26,929 nt of DNA from Planctomycetaceae bacterium (GCA_015493185.1 WGDQ01000118.1:1-26929); one strand, 5' to 3'. Counted from the first letter of the stretch, positions 1 to 8,774 are shown. The notes: a model not told the origin generated them from the sequence alone. Translations and numbers: made by a program.

Positions 1-1049
1 GCGTCGACCGCGTGGACTGCATGAACGCCGGGCAACTCGGCCGGAATCACCGGTCCGGTCAGCTCGTGGATGAAGGTGCCCAGGATAGTGTCTTCCTGCG
101 GTGGCCGACCAACGACGGTGAACGGCCACACAGCGTCGGGGCGGTGATAAACCCGCTTGACTTCGAGCACGGGGAAGTCATGGGCCAGGCTGTAATAGCC
201 CAGGTGATCCCCGAAGGGGCCCTCGGGCAGCAGGCGGTTGGTAGCAATGTGTCCTACAAGGCAAAAGTCGGCGTCGGCATGGATTGCGAGCTGCGGTCCT
301 TGACGGATCATCCGGATGCGGCGACCCCCAAGTGCGCCGGCGAACATCAGCTCCGAAATGTCTTCAGGCAGGGGCATCACGGCGGCCAGCGTCATGGCGG
401 GCGGACCACCGACGAAGATGGCTACGGGCAAGGGCTGTCCCCGTGCGATTGCGGCTGCATGATGAACGCCTATGCCGCGGTGGATTTGGTAGTGAAGGCC
501 TACCTCCCGCTGCGGATGATACCGACCTCCGGAAAGTTGCACGCGATACATGCCCAAGTTGGACCGTGCGAACCCAGGATGCTCGGGATGTTCGGTATAA
601 ACCTGCGGCAACGTGATGAAAGCCCCGCCGTCATTCGGCCAGCACTTCAACTGTGGCAACTCGCTCACGGTGGTTTGATGCGCCAGAATGGGGCCCGATC
701 GCACGCTCTTGGGGCGGGCATGGTGGGCGATTTTCCACAAGCGCCGATAGCGCCACGGGGCACGCAGCACTTGGGACGGATCGGCTTTGGCTTGCAGCGC
801 CAGGCGAAGATCATCAAGCGTATCGCGAAATATGTATTCGAGCCGGTCCATGGTGCCAAAGAGATTGGAAACCATGGGAAAACGGCAGCCTTTGACACGA
901 GCAAAAAACAGCGCGGGGCCTCCTGTCGCACAGACGCGACGATGGGTTTCGGCCGCTTCAAGGTTCGCATCGACTGGCTCGTCGATCCGAACCAGCATGC
1001 CAGCGGCGTGCAGGTCGTTGATGCATTGGCGTAGGCTTCTATAGCCCAT
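1..1049 (-). CDS. ubiD: UbiD family (prenylated-FMN) decarboxylase, 3' end outside window
   Basis: Minus-strand reading frame opening at ATG 1049 (MGYRSLRQCINDLHAAGMLV) and still open at base 1, so about 349 residues are seen and the C-terminus is missing. Family features in order: an N-terminal region with DEPVDANLEA and the SNLFGT segment, then GMYRVQL, then GIGVHHAAA, then the strongly conserved PEGPFGDHLGYYS loop, which carries acidic residues at the catalytic site of UbiD enzymes, followed by FIHELTGPVIPAELPGV. UbiD enzymes reversibly decarboxylate aromatic or alpha,beta-unsaturated acids using prenylated FMN supplied by UbiX; the classical role is 4-hydroxy-3-polyprenylbenzoate decarboxylation in quinone synthesis. 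No ubiX is visible beside it, so the substrate cannot be assigned: it could belong to menaquinone/futalosine or ubiquinone-like pathways. A 340-codon open frame on the plus strand here is only its antisense shadow. Confidence 0.93.
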   Translation of the reverse strand, partial: MGYRSLRQCINDLHAAGMLVRIDEPVDANLEAAETHRRVCATGGPALFFARVKGCRFPMVSNLFGTMDRLEYIFRDTLDDLRLALQAKADPSQVLRAPWRYRRLWKIAHHARPKSVRSGPILAHQTTVSELPQLKCWPNDGGAFITLPQVYTEHPEHPGFARSNLGMYRVQLSGGRYHPQREVGLHYQIHRGIGVHHAAAIARGQPLPVAIFVGGPPAMTLAAVMPLPEDISELMFAGALGGRRIRMIRQGPQLAIHADADFCLVGHIATNRLLPEGPFGDHLGYYSLAHDFPVLEVKRVYHRPDAVWPFTVVGRPPQEDTILGTFIHELTGPVIPAELPGVHAVHAVD

Positions 1050-1567
1050 GGCAGCATGACCGTGCGGGGGTGATCGGGGAGGCTGAAACTATCGCGAGAT
1101 AAGGGGGCGGCGAGATTCACACCGTGCGTGTGACATGGTGCAGTATTCACAATCCATGATGTTGGTGGTAGTGGGTGGTGATGGGGAGTGCGAAAGGGGC
1201 TTGGTTTTCCAGGAGAGATTCGGTTCGCAGTTTCGATGGCGGGGGGGCGCGCAGGCAGGGTGGAATCCAGCGGGCAGAGCCGCCTTGGACCACCCGGGGA
1301 GGGCGATGCTGAGCAGACCGCGTAAGGGGATTGTTGGTATTGGGCTTTTCCCGTTCGACCCTGTGGCTTTGCGGGCAATCTCACGGCCTTTCGGGCTGCG
1401 GAGCAGGCAAAAAACGCTTGAGTCAGAAAAAGCACGCCTCAACCCTGCTTGATTGAAAGCCCTCGATCAGCCAGAATTGCGGCTTCGGATACGATGGCAT
1501 TTTGTCCGGCGGTGCGCGGCCGGCGGATTGGTCGAGGTAGGTTCTGCCCTGGGAGCGACAGCGTCCA
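1050..1567. other. Intergenic stretch, no gene found
   Basis: About 520 bases between the divergently transcribed ubiD and the repeat protein. Short open frames exist on both strands but none has a recognisable domain or a good ribosome binding site. It must hold the promoters of both flanking genes, but I cannot place them with confidence. Confidence 0.6.
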
Positions 1568-2443
1568 ATGGTCTTCGAGCGGATAGAAAAGCTGAAAGAG
1601 GACTACACCGACAAATATGTGGTCGTTGATCCAGATCGTCCGGAGCTGAGCCGTTTTGGCCATCTGGTGGGCCAGGTCAAAACGATCAATATGAACGGCC
1701 GGGCATTGGTGCAGTTTCTAGGCGACGACATCGGTTGGTACGACATCGACCTCGATTTCCTTCGAATCGTGGATGGTCCTGATGCCGAACCGCCACGTCC
1801 GAAAAAGGCACCGGCAGCCCGCGAAAAGCCCGCCGCCAAGGCTGCCAAGAAGCCGGCGGCTGCCAAAGCGGCCCCTGCGGGCAAGAAAATGTCGACCGCT
1901 GAAATTTTGGCGGCAGCCCGTGCGAAAAAGGCCGGGGGGACCGCCGCATCGGCCGGCGCGGAAAAACCAGCCGGCAAAGGTAAAAAAATGTCGACAGCGG
2001 AGATCTTGGCCGCTGCGCGAGCCAAGGCGAAGCCCGCAGGTGGCGAAACAGCCACCAAACCAAAAGAAGAGAAGGCCGCATCGGCTGCTGCCGAGCCTGC
2101 GGAAAAGAAATCGGCATCGCCTGCGAAGCCGCGGGCCAAAATGTCGACTGCCGAGATCTTGGCGGCTGCCCGAGCCGGAAAAAAGGCGGCCCCTACCACT
2201 CAGCCAGAAGGTGATTCGTCGGAGTCGGCATCGGGCGTGGCAACATCGTCGCCGGCGGAGGCAGAACCGGCCGTGTCCGAAGCTGAGGCACCGGCTTCGG
2301 AACAAAGCGCCTCGGCAGAGGTGGCTACCGAACCTCAGCCCGCCGGCGATACAGCGAAAAAGAAAGTCGATCGGTCCGCGTTACCTAAAACCACGGCCGA
2401 AATTATTGCTTACTGCCGGCGCGTGGACGGCAAGAAAGACTGA
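1568..2443 (+). CDS. Lys/Ala-rich protein with SH3-like N-terminus and repeated KMSTAEILAAARA motifs
   Basis: 291 residues, function unknown. Residues 1-70 form the only globular-looking part: charged helix, then beta-rich stretches (KYVVVD, GHLVGQVKTI, GRALVQFLGDD, GWYDID, FLRIVDG) that resemble a small SH3/KOW-like barrel (inference). The rest is low complexity. A Lys/Ala/Pro-rich linker similar in composition to histone H1-like tails carries three near-identical 13-residue motifs KMSTAEILAAARA at residues 107-119, 140-152 and 191-203. A degenerate fourth, KTTAEIIAYCRR, lies at 274-285, just before the C-terminus. An acidic Ser/Glu/Ala stretch (about 211-262) separates copies three and four. 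The start ATG has GGGAG about 12 bases upstream. The conserved motifs in a disordered tail look like short helical docking segments; nucleic-acid binding by the basic linker is possible but unproven. It has no operon partner on its strand. Confidence 0.85.
   Translation: MVFERIEKLKEDYTDKYVVVDPDRPELSRFGHLVGQVKTINMNGRALVQFLGDDIGWYDIDLDFLRIVDGPDAEPPRPKKAPAAREKPAAKAAKKPAAAKAAPAGKKMSTAEILAAARAKKAGGTAASAGAEKPAGKGKKMSTAEILAAARAKAKPAGGETATKPKEEKAASAAAEPAEKKSASPAKPRAKMSTAEILAAARAGKKAAPTTQPEGDSSESASGVATSSPAEAEPAVSEAEAPASEQSASAEVATEPQPAGDTAKKKVDRSALPKTTAEIIAYCRRVDGKKD
1886..2419 (+). repeat. Four coding copies of a 13-residue motif
   Basis: The copies lie at 1886-1924, 1985-2023, 2138-2176 and (degenerate) 2387-2419. 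The DNA of the first three differs mainly at third codon positions (for example gaaattttggcggca against gagatcttggccgct) while the peptide is identical, so the protein motif is under selection rather than being freshly duplicated DNA. Spacings are irregular (99, 153 and 249 bases). Confidence 0.85.
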
Positions 2444-3094
2444 CAATCGGTCCGGTCGTCGGTGCTGGCCGTTTTTGTGCGACTTACCCGCGCGATGTAA
2501 ATGGCTCGCTTTGCCCCATTTGTGGCCCCTGTGGTTGACTCCTAGCTTTTTTCTTGCTTCATCACTGTGCCTTTTGATAGAATTCCCATCCACAGGGGGG
2601 CGCTGCTCGAAGGGGATTTGTGGGGAATGAGTCGAACATAGATATTCTCCGCATGGGAATGGAGCGTAGCGATCGCTCTCAGCTCGGCTTTTGCCAGTTT
2701 TTCACTTCTCAGACGGCGTGACAGAGAAGGCCGAGCAAGGTGGTTTTTCATCTTCGGGGTAATTCTGCGAACGTCTTCGAAAAACACTTCTGTTGAAAAA
2801 ATGTTTGCGTTCGGAACAGGCGGCGAACTTCGCACAAGGCGTCGTTGAAGGTCGGCTCGCTGGCTTTGTTACGGTGATGCTCGCGATAGGTCGGGCTCAC
2901 GACACTGAACAAGCCCAGCAGACAGGGCGCCATCCGCAGCACGCAATTGGCGACACGCTGCCGCTCTTGTTTTATGGTCTATGCAGGGAGCTTCCGCCCG
3001 GCGCCTTATACCCTCACCGTCCGGCTGACCCACGGGGTTTGCGCTGCGCCTGGCAAGAAAGGTCCTCGCGCATTGATTTCAGAAAGGACGAACA
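2444..3094. other. Intergenic stretch holding a transposase fossil and a direct repeat
   Basis: Apart from the minus-strand transposase remnant (about 2700-2980) and the first arm of a 36-bp direct repeat (3038-3073), I find nothing coding. Bases 2444-2700 are featureless to me. Confidence 0.6.
2700..2980 (-). pseudogene. C-terminal remnant of a DDE-type transposase
   Basis: On the minus strand the frame ending at 2748 reads RQRVANCVLRMAPCLLGLFS, then VVSPTYREHH and EPTFNDALCEVRRLFRTQTFF, then FAELP and a stop. This matches my recollection of the C-terminal end of planctomycete transposases (a PCLLGLFSVVSLIY-like segment, a TFSDAL-VRRLFW-like segment, then LPPKL). Evidence of decay: an in-frame TAG at 2979-2981 cuts off everything upstream, the Trp-Tyr-Lys region expected between the first two segments is missing, and after FAELP the similarity continues in another frame (PKMKNHLARPSLSRRL), implying a one-base deletion near 2765. 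No terminal inverted repeats are visible. The family assignment (IS4/IS701-like) is uncertain. Confidence 0.6.
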
Positions 3095-3148
3095 ATGCAA
3101 ACCCTAATCAAATTTGCGCTGGGCCTGGCAAAAAAGATCCTCGCGCAT
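3038..3148 (+). repeat. 36-bp imperfect direct repeat around the start of the 3095 gene
   Basis: Copies at 3038-3073 and 3113-3148, 33 of 36 bases identical, offset by exactly 75 bases, so both lie in the same reading frame. Copy two encodes FALGLAKKILAH at residues 7-18 of the downstream protein; copy one reads FALRLARKVLAH and then meets TGA at 3074. The ribosome binding site and ATG of the gene lie between the copies. Confidence 0.85.
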
Positions 3149-4357
3149 CCCGCTACGGGACGCGGTGCGTGGTGCCGGCACCTTCTGTTGAGAAGCACCG
3201 CAGCGCTTCTTATATCGTGTGTGATCGCGCCAACGGTTTCAGGCGAAGATTCCTCGCCAGTCAAGCTGCCGCCACGTATTCGAGCCGCGCTTGCAGAGAA
3301 CGCGTCATTCTTTTCCGGTGCGCACATCAAGGGCCAAAGGGATCGCCGCTTCCTTGCTGACGCTAAGACGGTTCTGAGGGCACTGAAAACCGTCGTAACT
3401 GAGGATGATTTCACGCAATCGCTCCGTTTCGAGCTGCGATTCAAGGGCCCGCTGTTTCGCGAATCCATTGAATATCTTCCCGCAGACAACGTCTACACAC
3501 GCGACGCCATCTACGAAATCTCGTACGACGGCACACGATTCATGCTCGGTTACAAGAGGCTCAAGGATCCTGCTTTTTTGAGTAATGTTCAGATCTTCAC
3601 GCCCGCCATTGCGACAGAATACGGGAAGCTGCAGGGTGACGCAGATAGTCTAGCTCATATGAAGTTCTGGTATCTTCACGAGACCGGCTTCACGGGACCG
3701 CAAACGATGGCCAGCTTGGGCCGGCCCGTCGCGTCAGCTATTCTGGAGGCTGCGGCTCGCGGACAGATCGTATCGCTTCGTGACGCCCCGGACGGAAACA
3801 AAGAGCTGGTCGAGGTCGTCATCCGGGCACCAGAGCCCTGGCAGAGCCGGTCCACTTTTGACATCGAGACTCACGAGCCATTTACGAGCTTGAAGAACGG
3901 CACCGACGCGATGCAGATGCGGATCGAAAAGGAACGCCGCCAGCTTGCCGGAAAACAGCGACTGATCCGATTCTGGCTTAACCGCACCCTAGGCTACGCC
4001 GTAGTGGAAAAGTGGGAGATGCGTGAGCACACTGGCGAAACGATGTTCCATACCAAGAACTCGGACTTTGTTAAGGTGACCGGCGGCAATGTATGGCTGC
4101 CGAATCGCTCCGTCGTTGAGTCATTTGCCGATCTCACCGCGCCGCTATATGTGTCGCCGCGCCCATTGTATGAAACATCGATCCGTATCGACCAATGTAC
4201 TTCGGCGACTTTTGATGATGATGCGTTTCGCATTTGGTACGCCGAGCCCGGCGTCGTCGTCACGGACTGGACGAGCCGGAAAGCGACGCTCCAGGAACCA
4301 GATCAATATCAAGTGCCTGCCTCACCAGACGATTCGCCGAAGCCCTCTTCATCTTAG
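3095..4357 (+). CDS. Secreted protein of unknown function
   Basis: 420 residues. Start ATG chosen because AAAGGA sits 8 bases upstream. Residues 1-30 are a long basic leader, 31-48 are hydrophobic (HLLLRSTAALLISCVIAPTV), and a signal peptidase site is likely after TVSG (about residue 50), so export is expected. The mature part is mixed alpha/beta with no cysteine pairs or catalytic motif I recognise; beta-rich stretches such as RFELRFKGPLF, YEISYDGTRFMLGY and LGYAVVEKWEM resemble, loosely, LolA/LolB-like barrels (inference only). The C-terminal 20 residues are Pro/Ser/Asp-rich. The first 20 codons are partly made of the direct repeat, so the N-terminus may have been altered by duplication; an in-frame TTG near the hydrophobic segment would be the alternative start. 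It appears to be a single-gene unit. Confidence 0.75.
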   Translation: MQTLIKFALGLAKKILAHPATGRGAWCRHLLLRSTAALLISCVIAPTVSGEDSSPVKLPPRIRAALAENASFFSGAHIKGQRDRRFLADAKTVLRALKTVVTEDDFTQSLRFELRFKGPLFRESIEYLPADNVYTRDAIYEISYDGTRFMLGYKRLKDPAFLSNVQIFTPAIATEYGKLQGDADSLAHMKFWYLHETGFTGPQTMASLGRPVASAILEAAARGQIVSLRDAPDGNKELVEVVIRAPEPWQSRSTFDIETHEPFTSLKNGTDAMQMRIEKERRQLAGKQRLIRFWLNRTLGYAVVEKWEMREHTGETMFHTKNSDFVKVTGGNVWLPNRSVVESFADLTAPLYVSPRPLYETSIRIDQCTSATFDDDAFRIWYAEPGVVVTDWTSRKATLQEPDQYQVPASPDDSPKPSSS

Positions 4358-4567
4358 AATCTGTCCGACAACCAACCTTGCCCCGACTACCAGATATTGT
4401 GCTCTCTCAGCGAGGGTTGGCACAGTATCTTGTGTTCAGCAGGAGTTTCCGGATAGCCTCTTGTGGTTGAGGTTGGCTGCAATTGGTCTGGGCGCGTTGT
4501 GGCGTTTTTGACAAACTGCGGCGCCTTTCGGAACGGTGTGGCTTTCTGACTCGCATTCGGAGCCGAG

Positions 4568-4801
4568 ATGTTCTGGCGCCGACCTAATCGCGTTGTCTGT
4601 TTCATTTTGGGGCTGGCTCTAAGCGGGCTGCTGGCCTTGACCCTGCCCGGATGCGCTGCGTGGGGCGCCAGATCGATTGATGGCGAACCATTTCCGCAAT
4701 GGGATTGGGGAACTGGTTTACGGCCACCGGGCGGCGACAGTGGCGCATGGGGTGTCGATCCCCGCGCCAGACAAATCGAGCGAAATCTCGGCGTACAGTA
4801 G
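4568..4801 (+). CDS. Small lipoprotein of unknown function
   Basis: 77 residues. GGAG lies 5 bases before the ATG. Basic N-terminus (MFWRRPNRVV), hydrophobic segment 9-26, then LPGC with the lipidated Cys at 29, so a membrane-anchored lipoprotein is expected. The mature 49 residues are Trp/Gly/Pro-rich (FPQWDWGTGLRPPGGD) and end in ARQIERNLGVQ, a tail that I believe recurs in small planctomycete lipoproteins. Function is unknown. It stands alone, 210 bases after the previous gene. Confidence 0.65.
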   Translation: MFWRRPNRVVCFILGLALSGLLALTLPGCAAWGARSIDGEPFPQWDWGTGLRPPGGDSGAWGVDPRARQIERNLGVQ

Positions 4802-5475
4802 CGAATCGCTGTGAGAAGGTCGCAGCGGCTGTCTGCGTCCTTTGTTCGGCTTTTTGCTTTCGCGTTGCGCCTCAATCGCTTGCGATAAAAAGGTCGCAGA
4901 GGCCGGGTTCGCACGCGAAAGAGAACCGGGGTGCGCCCTGACGGTATGCGCGGGGATATGTGCCCTCACCGAACGCTCGATTGACGCGCGGCAAACGCCG
5001 CCCGGCTTTAGCCCGGTTCGCTGAAACCGGGTTGGGAACAGGCCAGGCTCGAGAGATCTTGTGACAGGTCTGGCCGTTTTTTCTTGTGGGTGGTTCTCGC
5101 CCTTGCGTTTTTTCCTTTTGTCCGGCATCGCACGGCTGCGTCGCTCGGGTGTTTCTTTTGCGGCAATGGCCTGGCAAAGCTGCCTGGTGAGTTGCGCGTC
5201 TTCCCCCAAAGTTTCTGGGGACACATTGCGCGCACGATGCCTGGTCGGGGAATGCGGATACCTGCAAAAGTGCCGTTTTGAGCGACAGCGGCGTCCACGG
5301 GCCGAAGTGCGGATGATGAAATGATGCCATCGGACACAAGGAGCCACTGGTTGGTAGTTGCTGCTGACCGAACGGTTGCGGGGCCGATGGCGAAGCGGTA
5401 GTTTCGCAGGTGCGAGTGGCGCTGGTTGGCTGGCGCTGTGGTTGGTGCTGTCGGCATCGAGAAAGGTGGGCGAGG
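4802..5475. other. Intergenic stretch, no gene found
   Basis: About 670 bases before the carboxypeptidase. A perfect palindromic hairpin (CCCGGTT at 5012-5018, AACCGGG at 5025-5031) lies here without a following T-run; a T-run (tttttt) occurs at about 5077-5083. A 455-codon minus-strand frame that begins inside the carboxypeptidase and enters this region is an antisense shadow. Confidence 0.55.
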
Positions 5476-7008
5476 ATGTCCGAATCGTCGGTGTGGAAAG
5501 AGAAGTTCGAACAGGTTTGTCAGTATGCTCGTGAAACGTCGACGTTGGCTTCTGTGGGGGCTTTGCTCGACTGGGACGAAAGCGTACTGTTGCCGCTCGC
5601 CGGTGGCGAGCATCGGGCGCGGCAGAGCAGTCTGTTGGCCGGACTGATTCATCGCCGTTGGGTCGACGAACAATTCGGTCAGTGGCTCGATGAGTTGGCA
5701 GCCAGTCCGTTGGCCAGCGACCGACACAGCGTCGAGGGAGCAACCATTTGTCAGCTCAAGAGGCAGCGTGACAAGAAGGTAAAGCTTCCGCAATCGTTGG
5801 TCGAGGAACTGAGCCACACATCTGTGTTGGGACAGCAGCAGTGGGTCGAGGCCCGCAAGCGAAACGACTTCGCGTCGTTCAAACCACTGTTGGAAAAGAT
5901 GATTGGTCTCAAACGTCAGGAGGCCGACGCGCTGGGTTGGGAAACCTGTCGTTACGACGCGCTGCTGGACGACTACGAACCGGGCGAGAAAACGGCAAAT
6001 GTTCGCCGCGTGCTCAGCGGGTTGCGCGATGAGCTGGTGCCGATTGTGGCGAAGATTGTAGATAGTGGACGCCGACCCGATGTGTCGATGTTCGAGGGAA
6101 ATTTTTCCCAAGCGTCGATGATCGAGTTCAGCCGCGTCATGGCCGAGCGATTTGGCTTCGACTTTCGGCGCGGACGGCTCGATACGAGTCCCCACCCGTT
6201 TTGCACCTCGATCGGGCCCAACGATTGCCGGATCACGACGCGTAAGACGCCGCGGACGTTTTCCGATTGCCTGTACAGCGTGTTGCACGAAACCGGCCAC
6301 GGTATTTATGAACAGGGGCTTCCCGTCGAACATTACGGCCTGCCGCCGGGTGAGGCCATTTCGTTGGGCATCCACGAATCGCAGTCGCGGATGTGGGAGA
6401 ATCAGGTTGGACGGAGCTTTGCTTTTTGGCAGTACGCTCTCCCGCAGGCGAAAACGACTTTTCCCAAAGCGCTTGGCAACGCGGCGTTGGACGCAGTTTA
6501 TTTTGCAGTGAACGATGTATGCCCGTCATTGATCCGTACCGAAGCCGATGAGGCGACGTACAACCTGCATATTCTCGTGCGGTTTGAACTGGAGCAGGCA
6601 CTGTTGGACGGCGACTTGAGCGTCGACGATTTGCCGGCAGCGTGGAACGAAAAGTACCGCCAATACCTGGGTATCGAACCACCCGACGATGCCGATGGTG
6701 TGCTGCAGGACGTGCATTGGAGTGCCGGATTGATCGGCTACTTTCCCACCTACTCGTTGGGTAACCTGTACGCAGCACAATTTTTCGCGCAAGCTGAGCA
6801 AGAAATAGGGCCGCTCAACGAAGCTTTCGGGCAGGGCGAATTCGGCTTGCTACGCGACTGGTTGCGGACAAAGATCCACTGCGTAGGTCAGCGATATACG
6901 GCCGCCGAGTTGGTTGAGCAGGTGTGCGGTGAGCCGCTGAAGCACGATGCACTGATCGGGCATCTGAAGCAAAAATTCGGCCCGCTCTACGACGTGTCGT
7001 TCGACTGA
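5476..7008 (+). CDS. M32 family metallocarboxypeptidase (carboxypeptidase Taq type)
   Basis: 510 residues, the normal length for the family (about 500). Cytosolic Zn/Co-dependent enzyme that removes C-terminal amino acids from peptides; no signal peptide. Start ATG 5476 chosen over an upstream GTG at 5410 because GGTGGGCGAGG directly precedes it and the protein then begins at the usual place (KFEQVCQYARET, LLDWDESV). Motifs: N-D-C-R-I-T-T at 249-255 (the family DxRxT-like segment); HETGH at 271-275, with H271 and H275 as metal ligands and E272 as general base; HESQSR at 300-305, with E301 as the third ligand. GYFPTYSLGNLYAAQ near the C-terminus is also characteristic. It seems to be monocistronic, or loosely linked to the amidase 130 bases downstream. 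Confidence 0.95.
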   Translation: MSESSVWKEKFEQVCQYARETSTLASVGALLDWDESVLLPLAGGEHRARQSSLLAGLIHRRWVDEQFGQWLDELAASPLASDRHSVEGATICQLKRQRDKKVKLPQSLVEELSHTSVLGQQQWVEARKRNDFASFKPLLEKMIGLKRQEADALGWETCRYDALLDDYEPGEKTANVRRVLSGLRDELVPIVAKIVDSGRRPDVSMFEGNFSQASMIEFSRVMAERFGFDFRRGRLDTSPHPFCTSIGPNDCRITTRKTPRTFSDCLYSVLHETGHGIYEQGLPVEHYGLPPGEAISLGIHESQSRMWENQVGRSFAFWQYALPQAKTTFPKALGNAALDAVYFAVNDVCPSLIRTEADEATYNLHILVRFELEQALLDGDLSVDDLPAAWNEKYRQYLGIEPPDDADGVLQDVHWSAGLIGYFPTYSLGNLYAAQFFAQAEQEIGPLNEAFGQGEFGLLRDWLRTKIHCVGQRYTAAELVEQVCGEPLKHDALIGHLKQKFGPLYDVSFD

Positions 7009-7015
7009 AAAAACC

Positions 7016-7055
7016 TCGCCAACCGACGGCGCGACGCTCTCGTGTCGCTTGGCGA
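7016..7055 (+). terminator. Nested hairpin after the carboxypeptidase gene
   Basis: Outer stem TCGCCAA (7016-7022) with TTGGCGA (7049-7055), inner stem GCGAC (7031-7035) with GTCGC (7044-7048), seven bases after the stop. No T-run follows on the plus strand; an A-run precedes it. It could act as a terminator or as an mRNA 3'-end stabiliser. Confidence 0.4.
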
Positions 7056-7136
7056 ACGTCGTTTGACAACGGGGCGACAAGCTGTGTGCGTGTGGTGAGA
7101 TCAGTTACCTCTGAGAGGCAGTAGAGGATCACAAGG

Positions 7137-8774
7137 TTGTTGGATTCGGGCCCTGTGAAACCGAGCAGCCGATCGCGTGCTGAGGATCCGACTCAGTGGG
7201 GGGCGGCAGAAATTGCACGGGCCGTGCAGCGAGGTGAGGTTTCGGCCACTGAGGTGCTCGAAGCGTATCTGGCACGCGTCGAACAGGTCAATCCGACTCT
7301 GAATGCCGTAGTCGTGTTGCTCGATGATCAGGCCCGAGCCGCAGCGCGGGCTATCGACACCGCCCGGCAGCGTGGCGAACGGTTGGGACCGCTGGCCGGC
7401 GTACCGTTGACAATCAAAGAGTGCTTGGACGTTGCGGGAACGGCGTCGAGTTTGGGTGTGCCGCGCTTGGCTCGGCGAATTGCCAAACACGACGGTCCGC
7501 TGGTTGGGCGGCTTCGCGCGGCGGGGGCTGTGGTGGTTGGAAAAACCAACTTGCCGCAGTTGGCCATGTATTTGGAAACCGACGGCCCGATGTTCGGCCG
7601 GACCAACAACCCGTGGAACCTCGACCGTAGCCCGGGTGGATCGAGCGGTGGCGAAGCGGCCATTCTCGCCGCAGGCGGTTCGGCATTGGGATTGGGGACC
7701 GATGCCGGGGGCAGCATCCGGCATCCGGCTCATTGCTGCGGCATCCACGGGCTGAAGCCAACTTCGGGTCGGTTGACGCAGGCCGATTTGCCGGTAACCA
7801 CCACACGGGCCGGCGAGGTTCTGATGCCGGTAAACCTGGCCGGACTGCACGCGATTCTCCAGTGTGGCCCGATGGCCCGACGAGTGGCCGACCTGAAGTT
7901 GGCGATGGACGTACTGGCCGACGATGAAGCGAATTCGACGGACCCAACGGTTCCGCCTCTTCGGTGGCCAAATGCCGACCGCGTGGACGTTGGGCGGTTG
8001 CGATTCGGCATGTACGTGTTCGATGGCGATTTTCCAGTGGCGCCAGCCATCGAACGTGCGGTAGAGCAGGCTGCCGACGCGCTTCGCAATGCGGGTGCAG
8101 AAGTGGAGCCGTTCGAGCCGCCCGACGTGCCGCGGGCGATGCGAATTTTTCGCAGCTTGTTATTTCCAGACGGCGGTCAGGCCTTCAAGCGAATGTTGGG
8201 CGATGCGCGACTCGATCCACGATTGAAGCAACTCATGCAGGGCGCCACATTGCACAACCTATTGCGCCCGCCGACGGCATGGCTCCTGAAAATGATTGGG
8301 CAAACGCGCGCCGCAGCGGGTGTGCAGAGCATGGGAAAACTTTCGGCCGACGAATACCGGCGGCGCATCGCCGAGCGGGCCGAATACTGTGCGAAATTTC
8401 TGGATGCAATGAATCGGCAGCGGCTAGACGGTCTGATTTGTCCACCGCATGCGGTGCCCGCCCCTACGCACGGCAGCGGCGCGTATCTAGGGCTATTGGC
8501 CGGATATACGGCTCTTTACAACCTGTTGGGAATGCCTGCCGGCGTGGTTGCTGCAACGCGCATCAGGAAGGACGAGCAGACGCGCCGCCTTCCCGGGCGC
8601 GACCAAGCTGAGCGGGTGGCCCACGAGGTGGAAAGCGGAAGCACGGGTTTGCCCGTGGGGGTGCAAGTGGTTGCGCGGCACTGGCGCGAAGATGTGGTGT
8701 TGGCAGCCATGGCGGTGCTTGAAGCGGAGTTCGAACGGCAGCCCGATTACCCACAAGCTCCCGTGATGCCATGA
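7137..8774 (+). CDS. Amidase signature family hydrolase (first of a tandem pair)
   Basis: 545 residues. A TTG start is proposed: GAGGA lies about 10 bases upstream, and no ATG occurs before the conserved region (an in-frame GTG follows six codons later). The Ser-cisSer-Lys triad of the family is complete: K94 in LTIK, cis-Ser S169 in SPGGSSGGEAA, nucleophile S193 in TDAGGSIRHPA, with spacings (75 and 24) equal to those in fatty acid amide hydrolase. GKTNLPQ and the C-terminal GMPAGVV and LPVGVQVVARHW segments are typical. Such enzymes hydrolyse C-N amide bonds of varied substrates. It is unlikely to be GatA, since no gatB or gatC neighbours exist and a close paralogue follows. No signal peptide, so cytosolic. 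Substrate unknown. Confidence 0.9.
   Translation: MLDSGPVKPSSRSRAEDPTQWGAAEIARAVQRGEVSATEVLEAYLARVEQVNPTLNAVVVLLDDQARAAARAIDTARQRGERLGPLAGVPLTIKECLDVAGTASSLGVPRLARRIAKHDGPLVGRLRAAGAVVVGKTNLPQLAMYLETDGPMFGRTNNPWNLDRSPGGSSGGEAAILAAGGSALGLGTDAGGSIRHPAHCCGIHGLKPTSGRLTQADLPVTTTRAGEVLMPVNLAGLHAILQCGPMARRVADLKLAMDVLADDEANSTDPTVPPLRWPNADRVDVGRLRFGMYVFDGDFPVAPAIERAVEQAADALRNAGAEVEPFEPPDVPRAMRIFRSLLFPDGGQAFKRMLGDARLDPRLKQLMQGATLHNLLRPPTAWLLKMIGQTRAAAGVQSMGKLSADEYRRRIAERAEYCAKFLDAMNRQRLDGLICPPHAVPAPTHGSGAYLGLLAGYTALYNLLGMPAGVVAATRIRKDEQTRRLPGRDQAERVAHEVESGSTGLPVGVQVVARHWREDVVLAAMAVLEAEFERQPDYPQAPVMP

Noticed and set aside
12..1034. 340-codon plus-strand open frame
   Set aside because: Exactly antisense to UbiD, whose minus-strand frame has clear family motifs; no domain in the plus frame.
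1603..2305. Minus-strand frames over the repeat protein
   Set aside because: Antisense shadows of a GC-rich repetitive gene; their repeats mirror the sense motif.
5008..6375. 455-codon minus-strand frame
   Set aside because: Lies mostly antisense to the M32 carboxypeptidase, with Arg/Pro-rich composition and no motif.
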